A program made the translations under genes and the position numbers. Source: Chryseobacterium sp. (lineage in GTDB: Bacteria > Bacteroidota > Bacteroidia > Flavobacteriales > Weeksellaceae). Taken from it: 64,000 nucleotides of DNA. A model generated the notes under the pieces. That model did no database searches and was not told the origin of the DNA. It was given only the letters and a program-made list of their open reading frames with translations. Shown in pieces: positions 8,913-18,169 of the stretch (position 1 is its first letter; the number at the start of each line of letters is the position of its first letter). Location of the stretch: positions 1,736,001 to 1,800,000 of the forward strand of contig NZ_CP044507.1 in NCBI RefSeq assembly GCF_008831505.1. Direction: 5' to 3'.

Positions 8913-10697
8913 TTATTCGCCGCCTTCCATTCTCTTTTTAAGTTCAGCCAGAGCGTCGATATCTCCAAGAGTTGCTCTCTCTTCGTTACCTGTAGAAGTT
9001 ACCTGTGGTCTGGAGTTAGACTCACGTGTATTTCTCTTCTCTTCGTCTCTGAAAATTCCGGTGTGGGAAACTACAACTCTCTTGAATTCTTTGTTGAATT
9101 CAATTACTTTGAACTGAGCCTCTTCACCTTTCTTGATTTTAGAACCGTCTTCTTTCTCAAGAAGTCTGGACGGACAGAAAGCTTCAACTTCTGCATCTTC
9201 AAACTGAACCTGAGCTCCTTTGTCGAATACATCTGTAGTTTTTCCTGAATGTACAGTTCCTTCAGCATACTTGGTTTCAAACTTATCCCAAGGATTTTCC
9301 TGAAGTTGCTTGTGTCCTAAAGAAAGTCTTCTGGAAGCAGTGTCAAGTTCAAGAACCACAACATCCAGCTTGTCTCCTACTGCGCAGAACTCAGATGGGT
9401 GCTTGATTTTCTTGGTCCAGGAAAGGTCAGAGATATAGATCAGACCGTCAATTCCTTCTTCAAGTTCAACAAAAACACCAAAGTTTGTAAAGTTTCTAAC
9501 TGTACCTACGTGCTGGGAACCAACAGGGTATTTAGATTCGATATTTTCCCAAGGATCTTTGTTAAGTTGCTTGATACCAAGCGAGATCTTTCTGTCGCTT
9601 CTGTCCAGTGTAAGAACTTCAGCTTCAACCTCGTCGCCAACTTTTACGAAATCACCGGCACTTCTCAGGTGAGTAGACCATGACATTTCGGAAACGTGGA
9701 TCAGACCTTCAACACCCGGAGCGATTTCTACAAATGCACCGTAGTCTGCAAGGACAACAACTTTACCTTTTACTTTATCTCCAACTTTCAAATCTGCAGA
9801 AAGCGCATCCCATGGGTGAGCTTCAAGCTGCTTCATACCAAGCTGAATTCTTGTTTTCTCATCATCGAAATCAAGGATAACCACTTTAACCGTTGCACCG
9901 TCTTCAAGAATCTCTGACGGATGGTTAACACGGCTCCAGGAAAGGTCAGTGATGTGGATAAGTCCATCAACACCGCCAAGGTCCACAAACACACCGTAAG
10001 AAGTGATGTTTTTAACAGTTCCTTCCAGAACCTGACCTTTTTCAAGCTGAGCAATAATTTCTTTTTTCTGACCTTCAAGATCCGCCTCAATAAGCGCTTT
10101 GTGAGATACAACAACGTTCTTGAACTCCGGGTTAATTTTAACCACCTTGAATTCCATTGTTTTACCTACGAACTGATCGTAATCCTTAATAGGCTTCACA
10201 TCAATCTGAGATCCCGGTAAGAAGGCTTCGATACCGTGAATATCCACGATCATACCTCCTTTAGTTCTTGATTTTACGTAACCGTTTACGATTTCGCCGG
10301 TTTCGTGCAGCTCGTTCACTCTGTCCCAAGCCTTAAGTGTTCTGGCTTTTTTGTGAGATAACTGAAGCTGTCCAGTTTTGTCCTCTCTTCTGTCTACCAT
10401 TACTTCAACCTCGTCACCTACTTTCAGGCCGCTGTTGTAACGGAATTCATTCAGAGAAATAACACCTTCTGACTTAAAGTTGATGTCAACGATCGCCTCT
10501 TTGTCAGTCAGTCTGACTACTTTACCTGTCAGTACATCATTGTCTGCAAGGCTGGTAAGAGATCCGTTGTAGATTTCTTCAAGATCACTCTTCTCCTTTC
10601 TTGCATCAGCATCCAGTCCGGATTCAAAAGAATCCCAGTCAAACTGTTCAGGTGCTACGTTTTGGTTCATAAGAACCGCGTCTTTATTTTCAGACAT
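8913..10697 (-). CDS. rpsA: 30S ribosomal protein S1
   Basis: A 594-residue RNA-binding ribosomal protein that helps recruit mRNA to the 30S subunit. It contains six S1 repeats; clear units include GKVVRLTDKEAIVDINF, GTVKNITSYGVFVDLGG, GKVVVLADYGAFVEIAPG and GTVRNFTNFGVFVELEEG. The start is set at 10697 (MSENKDAVLMNQ); the 10 codons upstream look like leader sequence. An acidic N-terminal stretch precedes repeat 1, and the tail ends in a charged linker and AELKKRMEGGE. It is single-gene, with a good promoter upstream and a terminator downstream. Confidence 0.97.
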   Translation of the reverse strand: MSENKDAVLMNQNVAPEQFDWDSFESGLDADARKEKSDLEEIYNGSLTSLADNDVLTGKVVRLTDKEAIVDINFKSEGVISLNEFRYNSGLKVGDEVEVMVDRREDKTGQLQLSHKKARTLKAWDRVNELHETGEIVNGYVKSRTKGGMIVDIHGIEAFLPGSQIDVKPIKDYDQFVGKTMEFKVVKINPEFKNVVVSHKALIEADLEGQKKEIIAQLEKGQVLEGTVKNITSYGVFVDLGGVDGLIHITDLSWSRVNHPSEILEDGATVKVVILDFDDEKTRIQLGMKQLEAHPWDALSADLKVGDKVKGKVVVLADYGAFVEIAPGVEGLIHVSEMSWSTHLRSAGDFVKVGDEVEAEVLTLDRSDRKISLGIKQLNKDPWENIESKYPVGSQHVGTVRNFTNFGVFVELEEGIDGLIYISDLSWTKKIKHPSEFCAVGDKLDVVVLELDTASRRLSLGHKQLQENPWDKFETKYAEGTVHSGKTTDVFDKGAQVQFEDAEVEAFCPSRLLEKEDGSKIKKGEEAQFKVIEFNKEFKRVVVSHTGIFRDEEKRNTRESNSRPQVTSTGNEERATLGDIDALAELKKRMEGGE

Positions 10698-10815
10698 AAT
10701 AAAAAATTTGTATTCCTTCTCTTTCAACCTTTGGCTTAATGTGCATGATGAAAAATACGGAAGATGTTAGTTGTTACTGTTTTAACTTTGCCAAAAGTCC
10801 GCACAAAAAGTTTTG

Positions 10816-10846
10816 CAAAAGTACAAAATAAAGCAGAATCTGCAAT
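10816..10846 (-). promoter_or_regulatory. promoter of rpsA
   Basis: On the minus strand ATTG (10846-10843) and TACTTTTG (10823-10816) have standard Bacteroidota spacing. This predicts a leader of about 110 bases before the ATG at 10697. Confidence 0.6.
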
Positions 10847-10928
10847 AACTTATTCTTTATAAAAGCTCAAATAATCACCTCGTAAAAAGGAGTATCCCCG
10901 GATGTAGATTATACCGGCCGGATTGGAT

Positions 10929-10936
10929 TATCTTTG
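10929..10936 (+). promoter_or_regulatory. -7 box immediately before the RNA helicase ATG
   Basis: TATCTTTG ends only four bases before the ATG at 10941. If it is the -7 element, transcription would begin at or next to the start codon, making the mRNA leaderless. No clear -33 TTG at the usual distance was found. Confidence 0.4.
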
Positions 10937-10940
10937 CAGC

Positions 10941-12248
10941 ATGGATTTAGAAGCTATTTACACCAAACTCGGCATTTCGGATATGAACCAGATGCAGAAA
11001 TCAACATATACAGCCACTGAAAACGGCAACGACGTTATCCTTCTGTCGCCCACGGGTTCCGGGAAAACCCTGGCTTTTCTGCTTCCGGTATTAAGAGACC
11101 TGGAGACGTCTAAATCCGGGATCCAGACCCTGATACTCGTTCCGGCACGGGAGCTGGCACTGCAGATCGAACAGGTATTCAAATCCATAGGCTCCGATTA
11201 TAAGGTTACTGTGTGCTATGGCGGACACGACAAGAAGATTGAGGTGAACAGCCTTACCCAGGCACCCGCTGTTCTTATCGGCACGCCGGGCAGGATCACC
11301 TATCATATCCGAAACAATAATTTTGACCCTTCTACAATAAAAACTCTGGTACTGGATGAGTTCGACAAATCCCTTGAACTCGGGTTTCAGGAAGATATGG
11401 AATTCATCGTTCAGTCTATGCCCAATCTGTCGCAGCGCATACTCACTTCGGCCACAGCCATGGAGCAGATACCGGCATTCACAGGTCTGCGCACGCCCAA
11501 GCAAATCAATTTCCTGAAAGTTCACGACTCCAAACCAAATGTACAGCTGAGGAAAGTGATGACCACTTCTGAAGAAAAACTGGACACTTTATTCCACCTG
11601 ATCTGTAAAATCGGAAATAAGAGAACCCTGATTTTCTGTAACCACCGCGATGCCGTAGACCGGATTTCGGAGCTCCTGCGTGAAAAGGGAATCTCGCGCG
11701 AGACTTTTCATGGTGGTATGGAACAGGATGAACGCGAACGTGCCCTGCTGAAATTCCGTAATGATTCGGCCAGGATTCTTATCACGACTGACCTGGCAGC
11801 ACGCGGCCTGGATATTCCGGAGGTGGAATCCATTGTTCATTATCAGCTTCCGCCCAAGGAAGATGCTTTCATTCACAGAAACGGACGTACAGCCCGTATG
11901 AATGCCAAAGGTTTTTCCTATCTGATTATGACTGAGGATGAAAATTTCCCTTTTATCAAAAGCAATACTCCTGAGGAAAATGTATCAGAGAGCAGTAAGC
12001 TACCTTCACCTACTCCGTTCCAAACCATTTATATCAGTGCCGGCAAGAAGGATAAGGTAAATAAGGTGGATGTTGTGGGTTATCTAATTAAAAAAGGCGG
12101 ACTGGAAATGTCAGATATCGGAATCATTGAGGTGAAGGATACCACTTCGTACGTTGCCGTAGACAGGAAAAAAGTCAGTGCTGTTCTGAAGAAACTTCAG
12201 AATGAGAAGTTAAAAGGCAAAAAGGTCAAGATGGAAGTAGCTTATTGA
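10941..12248 (+). CDS. DEAD-box RNA helicase, DbpA-like
   Basis: A 435-residue ATP-dependent RNA helicase. Motifs in order: a Q motif region (NQMQKST), motif I SPTGSGKT (about 35-42), PARELA, TPGR, a DEFD variant of the DEAD box (about 140), SAT, ARGLD and HRNGRTAR. The C-terminal ~75 residues (from QTIYISAGKKDKV) match the DbpA RNA-binding domain that directs the enzyme to 23S rRNA in E. coli, so a role in large-subunit assembly is likely. The ATG at 10941 was preferred to an in-frame TTG at 10923 because the -7 box lies between the two. Confidence 0.92.
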   Translation: MDLEAIYTKLGISDMNQMQKSTYTATENGNDVILLSPTGSGKTLAFLLPVLRDLETSKSGIQTLILVPARELALQIEQVFKSIGSDYKVTVCYGGHDKKIEVNSLTQAPAVLIGTPGRITYHIRNNNFDPSTIKTLVLDEFDKSLELGFQEDMEFIVQSMPNLSQRILTSATAMEQIPAFTGLRTPKQINFLKVHDSKPNVQLRKVMTTSEEKLDTLFHLICKIGNKRTLIFCNHRDAVDRISELLREKGISRETFHGGMEQDERERALLKFRNDSARILITTDLAARGLDIPEVESIVHYQLPPKEDAFIHRNGRTARMNAKGFSYLIMTEDENFPFIKSNTPEENVSESSKLPSPTPFQTIYISAGKKDKVNKVDVVGYLIKKGGLEMSDIGIIEVKDTTSYVAVDRKKVSAVLKKLQNEKLKGKKVKMEVAY

Positions 12249-12266
12249 TTTAATCCTGAATTTATT

Positions 12267-12274
12267 TACCTTTG
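12267..12274 (+). promoter_or_regulatory. -7 box of the MerR-type gene
   Basis: TACCTTTG, 19 bases before the ATG at 12294, matches TAnnTTTG. Confidence 0.45.
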
Positions 12275-12293
12275 AATTAGACCTTAACCTGTT

Positions 12294-12638
12294 ATGAAGA
12301 TTAATCTGCCGGACAAACTCTATTATTCCATAGGCGAAGTGGCCAGGGCATTTGATGTAAATACTTCTCTTATCAGATATTGGGAACAGGAATTTCCGAT
12401 TTTGCGGCCCAAGAAAAATAAGAAAGGAAACCGTTATTTCACTCCGGAGGACCTTACCAATCTGAAAATCATCTATCATTTGGTGAAAGAGAAAGGTTAC
12501 ACGCTGGACGGCGCCCGTGTGGCACTGGCCACCAACAGCAAGATTTCGGAAACCATCTCCCTTATCGACCGCCTGCAGTTTGTGAAGGCTGAACTTCAGA
12601 AGCTGAAGGAGTCCCTGACCGACCAACCGGAAAATTAA
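12294..12638 (+). CDS. MerR-family transcriptional regulator
   Basis: A 114-residue DNA-binding protein. The MerR winged-helix signature is complete: YYSIGEVARAFDVNTSLIRYWEQEFP, then RYFTPEDLTNLKIIYHLVKEKGYTLDGAR. After it comes only a short helical tail, with no effector domain and no cysteine cluster, so it is unlikely to be a metal sensor. Short MerR proteins of this type are common and conserved in Flavobacteriia; the target is unknown. It sits between a helicase and a helix-hairpin-helix protein on the same strand, each with its own upstream gap. Confidence 0.9.
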   Translation: MKINLPDKLYYSIGEVARAFDVNTSLIRYWEQEFPILRPKKNKKGNRYFTPEDLTNLKIIYHLVKEKGYTLDGARVALATNSKISETISLIDRLQFVKAELQKLKESLTDQPEN

Positions 12639-12721
12639 GGGTGTTTTTCCTGTAAACAAAAAGGTGATTTCCCCTTGAAATCCAATTTGATGCACTGCTA
12701 ATTTTACACAAAATTAGACAG

Positions 12722-14101
12722 ATGAACTCTACCCTACAATTTACAGTTTCCCGAAAGCATCTGATTCTTATTCTCCTGCTGATTCTGGCGGTAACGGTCG
12801 GCTTAACCGTTTACAGCGGTCGTGAACCGGCGGAATCCCGGGAGCCCGGTGATCTTACATTTACTGAAGTTGGCCCGGCAAAAAAAGACATCCCACTTTC
12901 TGAATTTGACCCTAACGAACTTGACGCTTCCCAATGGATGGCCCTGGGATTTTCGGACAAACAGACAGCCACCATCCTGAAGTATAAGCAGGTCGTGGGT
13001 GGTGCATTTACTTCCAAAGAACAGTTTAAAAAATGCTACGCAGTATCCGACAGCCGGTTTGAAGAACTGGAACCTTATCTTCTGCTACCCGAAAAGGAGA
13101 AATCAACCTACAGGACTTCAGCTTACTCTTACAGACATGTGTCAACCTTTTCACCTGCCAAAAAAACACTTTCAATTCCTGGGAAATTCAATCCCGATAC
13201 CTACAGCCAGCGTGACTGGGAAAAACTCGGATTCAGCGAAAGGCAGGCCGCCGCCATAGTGAAATACCGTTCCTATCTGGGTGGCAGTTTCATCAGTAAG
13301 GAGAAGTTCAGGGATTGTTTTATCATAAGCGATGATAACTACAGGAAACTTGAACCCTACCTGCTACTGCCTTCCACCCCTGTGGCCGCACCGGTGGCAA
13401 ACGAGTCCGGGAAAAGTTTCGCACGTTCAGATAACAAAGGATCTCAGGCAAAAATTTCTGTGTTTGATCCCAATCTTCTGGATGTGCAGGGGTGGATAGG
13501 TTTGGGATTTTCTGAGAAACAGGCCAATGTGATAATGAACTACCGCAACAGGATCCTGAAAGGAAGTTTCAGAAGCAAGGGTGACATCAAAAACTGCTTT
13601 GTTATATCGGAACAGAAGTTTGCTGAACTGGAGCCATTCATCAACCTTAACCCCGAAAATATAGGTAAACGGAACAGTTCTGCCGCTAGCCAGGGTCAGA
13701 TTTCAGGACCTGTCACAGATTTCAGCAAGGTGGATCTCAACGAAATTACAGCTGAACAGCTTGTTGAATTTGGTTTTGATGAAAGGGCCGCGCGTAACTA
13801 CGTGTCCTTCCGCAAAAAGCTGGGCGGATTTGCGGTAAAGAACCAGGTGTTCGAAAGTTATGACATCGACCGTGAACTTGCGCAAAAGCTGATTGATATC
13901 TCACCACTGAACCTGTCAAAAGTGGAGCGTTATACATTGATTGAAGCGCCTGAAAGCTGGCTGAAAACACATCCCTATTTCAGATATTCGGCAGATAAGA
14001 TCATCTATTACCGGCTGAGCAACTCTGATGAAAAGAAAATCTGGAAACTGGTGAACGCGAAACCGGAATATCAGGCGAAAATGAAACTTTATCTGAAATA
14101 A
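12722..14101 (+). CDS. membrane-anchored protein with repeated helix-hairpin-helix motifs
   Basis: A 459-residue protein with one N-terminal membrane segment (residues about 13-28, rich in Leu/Ile) and at least four repeats of a ComEA-like helix-hairpin-helix unit. The repeats read LGFSDKQTATILKYK, LGFSERQAAAIVKYR, LGFSEKQANVIMNYR and FGFDERAARNYVSFR, each followed by a GG(A/S)F.SKE.F..C segment. Helix-hairpin-helix units bind DNA backbones non-specifically, and ComEA is the periplasmic DNA receptor of competence, so a role in DNA binding at the envelope is possible but unproven here. No competence genes are nearby. Confidence 0.85.
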   Translation: MNSTLQFTVSRKHLILILLLILAVTVGLTVYSGREPAESREPGDLTFTEVGPAKKDIPLSEFDPNELDASQWMALGFSDKQTATILKYKQVVGGAFTSKEQFKKCYAVSDSRFEELEPYLLLPEKEKSTYRTSAYSYRHVSTFSPAKKTLSIPGKFNPDTYSQRDWEKLGFSERQAAAIVKYRSYLGGSFISKEKFRDCFIISDDNYRKLEPYLLLPSTPVAAPVANESGKSFARSDNKGSQAKISVFDPNLLDVQGWIGLGFSEKQANVIMNYRNRILKGSFRSKGDIKNCFVISEQKFAELEPFINLNPENIGKRNSSAASQGQISGPVTDFSKVDLNEITAEQLVEFGFDERAARNYVSFRKKLGGFAVKNQVFESYDIDRELAQKLIDISPLNLSKVERYTLIEAPESWLKTHPYFRYSADKIIYYRLSNSDEKKIWKLVNAKPEYQAKMKLYLK

Positions 14102-14119
14102 GAAAAGTTGGCAGAGGTC

Positions 14120-14842
14120 TTAATCAATGGTTTTTGGAGAATCGGCCAGCAACGCATTGAGCTCGGAAAGTTCTTCGGCAGTAAGATCCCGCCATTGTCC
14201 TACAGGCAGGTCAAGTTTGATGTTCATGATGCGGATCCTTTTCAGTTTCTTCACTTCGTAACCAAGGTATTCGCACATACGCCGTATCTGCCTGTTTAAG
14301 CCCTGTGTGAGCACAATTCGGAAAGAAAGCGTATCAATTTGCTCCACTTCGCATTTGTTAGTCACTGTTCCCAGAATCGGAATCCCGTTACGCATTTTAT
14401 GCAGGAATTGCGGCGTGATGGGCTTGTCCACCCTTACAATATATTCTTTACCATGGTTGTTTCGCGCTCTAAGGATCTTGTTTACGATATCACCGTCTGA
14501 AGTCAGCAGGATAAGTCCTTCACTGGGTTTGTCCAGGCGGCCGATCGGGAATATCCTTTTGGGATGATTCAGGAAGTCGATGATATTGTCCTTCTCCCGC
14601 TTTGTATCTGTAGTACAAACGATGCCAACGGGTTTGTTTAGTGCGATATAGACATGTTCTTCCTCCGTCTTGCGGATGGAAACACCGTCTACCATTATTT
14701 CATCTTCATCCGAAACTTTTGTGCCCATTTCCGGAACCACACCGTTTACGGTAATCCGGCCGTGCTCCAGCATCCGGTCGGCCTCACGGCGGGAGCAGAA
14801 ACCAACTTCAGAAAGATATTTATTGATCCGGGTCTTTTCCAT
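14120..14842 (-). CDS. rRNA pseudouridine synthase, RluF/RluB type
   Basis: A 240-residue RNA-modifying enzyme that isomerises uridine in 23S rRNA. The N-terminal S4 RNA-binding domain ([21 protein letters not shown]) is followed by the RsuA-family catalytic motif [18 protein letters not shown] with its aspartate. The sequence fits RluF (position 2604 in E. coli numbering) best, but RluB/RluE cannot be excluded by eye. It is the last gene of the ftsX-to-rluF minus-strand cluster, 21 bases after truB. Confidence 0.9.
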   Translation of the reverse strand: MEKTRINKYLSEVGFCSRREADRMLEHGRITVNGVVPEMGTKVSDEDEIMVDGVSIRKTEEEHVYIALNKPVGIVCTTDTKREKDNIIDFLNHPKRIFPIGRLDKPSEGLILLTSDGDIVNKILRARNNHGKEYIVRVDKPITPQFLHKMRNGIPILGTVTNKCEVEQIDTLSFRIVLTQGLNRQIRRMCEYLGYEVKKLKRIRIMNIKLDLPVGQWRDLTAEELSELNALLADSPKTID

Positions 14843-14863
14843 GTCTTGCGGTATGAGCGGTTA

Positions 14864-15571
14864 TTAATGTTGCTGGTGGTCTGAAAAACGGAAATCATTT
14901 TCCAGCAGTTCAGCTGAAGCGTCGTTAACAGAATAGTCTCCGATTTTGGTACGCCGCAGATTCGTGAGATAGGCGCCAACTCCCAGCTCCTGACCAATGT
15001 CGTGCGCCAGACTTCTGATATAGGTGCCTTTTGAACAGCCTACTGCAAAGCGGACGAAGGGAAGGTCTATTTCAATTCCGTTCAGATAGTGAATCGTAGT
15101 TGGCCGCAGCTTCAACTCCACCTCCTGGCCTTTTCTGGCCATATCGTAGGCACGCTGTCCGTCAATCTTGATGGCAGAAAATACCGGCGGCTTCTGCTGA
15201 ATCTCACCCACAAATTTAGCTAAAGTTTCGTGTATGAAATCTATGGAAATATGGGAATAATCCTGCTGAAGGATTTCCGGCTTTTCGGTATCGTAAGATT
15301 CCGTCTGTACCCCGATCTTGATTTCGGTCAGGTATTCCTTAGGCGCATCCTGAATTTCCTGGATTTTTTTGGTGAATTTGCCGGTGCAAACGATCAGAAG
15401 ACCTGTCGCGCGCGGATCCAACGTGCCGGCATGCCCGATCTTAAACTTCTTCGGCAGTTTAAATTCGTTCTTAAGTTTGTATTTAAGTTTGTTAACCGCC
15501 TGAAAACTTGTCCAGTCTAAGGGTTTGTCGAGTAAAATAACCTGGCCAGCAAGTAAGTCTTCTGTATTCAT
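14864..15571 (-). CDS. truB: tRNA pseudouridine(55) synthase
   Basis: A 235-residue enzyme making pseudouridine 55 in the T-loop of tRNAs. Signatures are the opening LLDKPLDWTSFQAVNKLK and the catalytic GHAGTLDPRATGLLIVCTGK, with the nucleophilic Asp in TLDP. The C-terminal PUA extension of E. coli TruB is absent; shorter forms are normal in Bacteroidota. Its ATG overlaps the end of the upstream small membrane protein gene by four bases, so the two are translationally coupled. Confidence 0.96.
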   Translation of the reverse strand: MNTEDLLAGQVILLDKPLDWTSFQAVNKLKYKLKNEFKLPKKFKIGHAGTLDPRATGLLIVCTGKFTKKIQEIQDAPKEYLTEIKIGVQTESYDTEKPEILQQDYSHISIDFIHETLAKFVGEIQQKPPVFSAIKIDGQRAYDMARKGQEVELKLRPTTIHYLNGIEIDLPFVRFAVGCSKGTYIRSLAHDIGQELGVGAYLTNLRRTKIGDYSVNDASAELLENDFRFSDHQQH

Positions 15572-15972
15572 TTGTTTGATCCTATCTCATTAATTTCCTC
15601 CCTAATGCTATAATCATATTTTAATCTGTTTGCGAAAAAAAGGTAGACAATAACTCCCAATATGGTCCATAAAACTTCAGGCTCATAAATGTAATGAGTC
15701 TCGTAAATTGTTATACTGTCCCACAAAGAAAAAGGTATAAAAAGGCAAAAAAATATATTTATTAAAATAATCGATTTATTATGCTTTTCAAAAACCAGCA
15801 CAGCAGTTACAATGGATAAAATAGCTAGGATTGCAAGAGGTATGAGGGAATAACTATCGCCAAATCCCAATTGAAATATAAATTTTACAATGGAAAAAAG
15901 GGCGTATACTGTAAAGAAAACTGCAGTAATCCAATAGACTAGCTTACTTTGGAAAAGTTTTTTATCGATCAC
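15568..15972 (-). CDS. four-helix membrane protein of unknown function
   Basis: I do not recognise a family. The likely start is a GTG at 15972 that overlaps the uppP stop (GTGA), giving 134 residues (VIDKKLFQSKLV...); a longer in-frame version would run back deep inside uppP. About four hydrophobic segments are visible (VYWITAVFFTVYALF; LIPLAILAILSIVTAVLV; IILINIFFCLFIPFSLW; VLWTILGVIVYLFFA). Its GC content is clearly lower than its neighbours. Double coupling (start overlapping uppP, end overlapping truB) shows it is translated within this operon even though the cluster is usually seen without it. Confidence 0.75.
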   Translation of the reverse strand: MIDKKLFQSKLVYWITAVFFTVYALFSIVKFIFQLGFGDSYSLIPLAILAILSIVTAVLVFEKHNKSIILINIFFCLFIPFSLWDSITIYETHYIYEPEVLWTILGVIVYLFFANRLKYDYSIREEINEIGSNK

Positions 15973-16784
15973 TGAAACTGCGTAAAATAAATCAGAAGCA
16001 CTATCCCTACTATAATCCGGTACCAACCCCACGGTTTGAAACCATATTTGGTAAGGACTCCGATAAAGAATTTGATTGCAATTACAGCCACAACGAATGC
16101 CACCAAATTTCCCACAAAGAAGCTCGTGGTATTCTCAGAATTCGCGAAGATCATTTCGTAACCCTTCTGCTCCACGCCGTGGTGGTTCCAGTTCTTCAGG
16201 AAAATAGAATAGGTAGTTACAGCAAGCATAGTGGGAACCGCCAGGAAGAATGAAAATTCAGCAGCGGCCACTCTGGTCAGTTTTTGCTGCATCCCCCCAA
16301 TGATGGAGGCGGCACTGCGGCTCACGCCCGGCATCATAGCCAAACACTGCCAAAGTCCAATAGTGAAGGCCTTTTTGTAAGTAATTTCCTTTTCGTCGTG
16401 AACAGTATGCTGTGTGAAAAATCTGTCAATAAAGAGAAGGACAATCCCACCCAAGATCAGAACTACGGCAATAGGCACGGGATCTCCCAGAACGGATTCG
16501 ATCATATCATCAAAAAGATAACCCAACACCAAAGCAGGAATTACAGCGACCGCAAGCTTGAGATAGAACTTGATATTTGAAAAATCAAGAAATTTTTTCC
16601 AGTATAGGAATACAACCGCCAGGATGGCTCCAAACTGTATTGAAACCTGAAACATCTTTACAAATTCATCCTCCTGAATGCCGAAGATTGAACTTGTAAA
16701 AATCATGTGAGCGGTGGATGAAACCGGCAGATACTCGGTAAGTCCTTCCACAACAGCAATAAAAATTGCTTTGATTAGATCCAT
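15969..16784 (-). CDS. uppP: undecaprenyl-diphosphatase
   Basis: A 271-residue integral membrane enzyme (BacA/UppP) that dephosphorylates undecaprenyl pyrophosphate to recycle the lipid carrier for peptidoglycan and other envelope polymers; overproduction confers bacitracin resistance. Both family motifs are present: EGLTEYLPVSSTAHM near the N-terminus and PGVSRSAASIIGGM in the second half. It lies in the ftsX-DUF3098-uppP-truB order typical of Flavobacteriia and overlaps the next gene by four bases. Confidence 0.96.
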   Translation of the reverse strand: MDLIKAIFIAVVEGLTEYLPVSSTAHMIFTSSIFGIQEDEFVKMFQVSIQFGAILAVVFLYWKKFLDFSNIKFYLKLAVAVIPALVLGYLFDDMIESVLGDPVPIAVVLILGGIVLLFIDRFFTQHTVHDEKEITYKKAFTIGLWQCLAMMPGVSRSAASIIGGMQQKLTRVAAAEFSFFLAVPTMLAVTTYSIFLKNWNHHGVEQKGYEMIFANSENTTSFFVGNLVAFVVAVIAIKFFIGVLTKYGFKPWGWYRIIVGIVLLIYFTQFQ

Positions 16785-16815
16785 ATAAGGGTATTGATTT
16801 TAGTAAATTTCGGGG

Positions 16816-17112
16816 CTACCTGCTTCGCTTCAGGATCGCGTACACCTGAACGGCAAATCCCGCTACCACAAGAAATGGAGCCAGCCTAATCCTGCGAAAG
16901 GAGAAAATATCTTCGTTCCAGCTGTTGGGATCAAATTTTCCGTCCACCGTATTGGCATCGGCACCCATCATCAGCAGAAACCCAAGGATGGTAAGTCCCA
17001 AACCTATGAACATCCATCGGTAGTTTTCCTTACCAAAATAGAACGGAGCCGGTGTTCTGTTGTCCGCAGTCCCGAAAGAATCGGCAGAGAATTTTGCTGT
17101 TTTTTTAGCCAT
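16816..17112 (-). CDS. DUF3098 membrane protein
   Basis: A 98-residue protein with two membrane segments (WMFIGLGLTILGFLLMMG and APFLVVAGFAVQVYAIL) separated by the loop DANTVDGKFDPNSWNEDIFSFRR. This matches DUF3098, a short Bacteroidota family normally encoded right after ftsX. The ATG at 17112 (MAKKTAKFSAD) directly follows the ftsX stop; an earlier in-frame start would lie inside ftsX. Function unknown; its position suggests a cell-division or envelope role. Confidence 0.88.
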   Translation of the reverse strand: MAKKTAKFSADSFGTADNRTPAPFYFGKENYRWMFIGLGLTILGFLLMMGADANTVDGKFDPNSWNEDIFSFRRIRLAPFLVVAGFAVQVYAILKRSR

Positions 17113-17113
17113 C

Positions 17114-18010
17114 TTAAGTGTAGTATAAATCGTCAATATTAGACCTCAGGAACCTCCACGTTGCAAATACAGTACTGATTACGGTGATGAAAATACCGAT
17201 CAGTGCAATTAATCCCACAAGGAGGATAAACTGATTGGTGTCCTGAACAAATGGCGTCTGAATGGTTGATGTAAAATAGTACCACACCCCAAATAAAGCC
17301 AAAATACCCAGTACAGCGCCTAAAACTCCCAATATGATTGCCTCCTTTACAAACGGCATAAGGATAAACCTTCTTTTGGCTCCCACCAGCTGCATGGTCT
17401 TGATGATGAATCTCTTTGAAAATATCTTCAGTCTGATGGAATTATTAATCAGAACTATGGCAAGAATCAGAAAAAGTATGGAGAACGCCAGAATCCATTT
17501 CAGTATCTTATTCAGGTTTTCGTAAATCTGCTGCGACTCGGAGTTGTTCTTCACATCTACAATGCCCGGCACAGTCGAGATTTGTTTGATGGCATCGTTC
17601 ACTTTTGCGGGATCCACATACTCCGGTTTCAGGGCAATCTCCACCGAGGAGGGGAAGATGTGCGCGTCGAACAGTTTTTCCGAATCAATACCAAGACTGA
17701 CCCTCGCCTCTTTACTCGCCTGTTCGCGGCTGATGTAGGTGGCTTTTTTTACAGGAGCCAAAGACTTGATCTTCTCCACAGCGTCCAGTTCCTGCTTGGC
17801 AAGTTTCAGGGAATCTTTGGCGTCGTAATCCTGATCAAAATAGGCGTTTACCACAAGTTGCTCCTTCAGGTAATCGGAGTATTTCTGAGCGTTGATAAGA
17901 ATGAGACCGGAAAGTCCGACCAGAAAAAGTACCAAAGCGATACTTACGACCACTGTGATGTTACTTGACCTGAGCCTTCTCCTGTTAAAATCCTCCACTG
18001 TTCTAGCCAT
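17114..18010 (-). CDS. ftsX: cell-division permease FtsX
   Basis: A 298-residue membrane protein of the FtsEX complex, which controls peptidoglycan hydrolases at the septum. It has one N-terminal membrane helix (VVVSIALVLFLVGLSGLILI), an extracytoplasmic domain (about 45-165) with the FtsX pattern YISREQASKEARVSLG, and three C-terminal helices with the family's KTMQLVGAKRRFI loop. ftsE is not adjacent, which is common in Bacteroidota. It heads the minus-strand cluster running through rluF. Confidence 0.94.
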   Translation of the reverse strand: MARTVEDFNRRRLRSSNITVVVSIALVLFLVGLSGLILINAQKYSDYLKEQLVVNAYFDQDYDAKDSLKLAKQELDAVEKIKSLAPVKKATYISREQASKEARVSLGIDSEKLFDAHIFPSSVEIALKPEYVDPAKVNDAIKQISTVPGIVDVKNNSESQQIYENLNKILKWILAFSILFLILAIVLINNSIRLKIFSKRFIIKTMQLVGAKRRFILMPFVKEAIILGVLGAVLGILALFGVWYYFTSTIQTPFVQDTNQFILLVGLIALIGIFITVISTVFATWRFLRSNIDDLYYT

Positions 18011-18169
18011 TCACAAAAATTTTTGGCTAAAATAGAAAAAATCTTCCGAAATTTGCCCGGCGAAGGAGAAAAATGAGTGTTAAGAAAACACAAAATCAGA
18101 TCAGTAAGACTTCCTGAGACACTGTAGCACAGCCGCAGCGCCGTGCACTTTCCACATAAATAAAACCAC

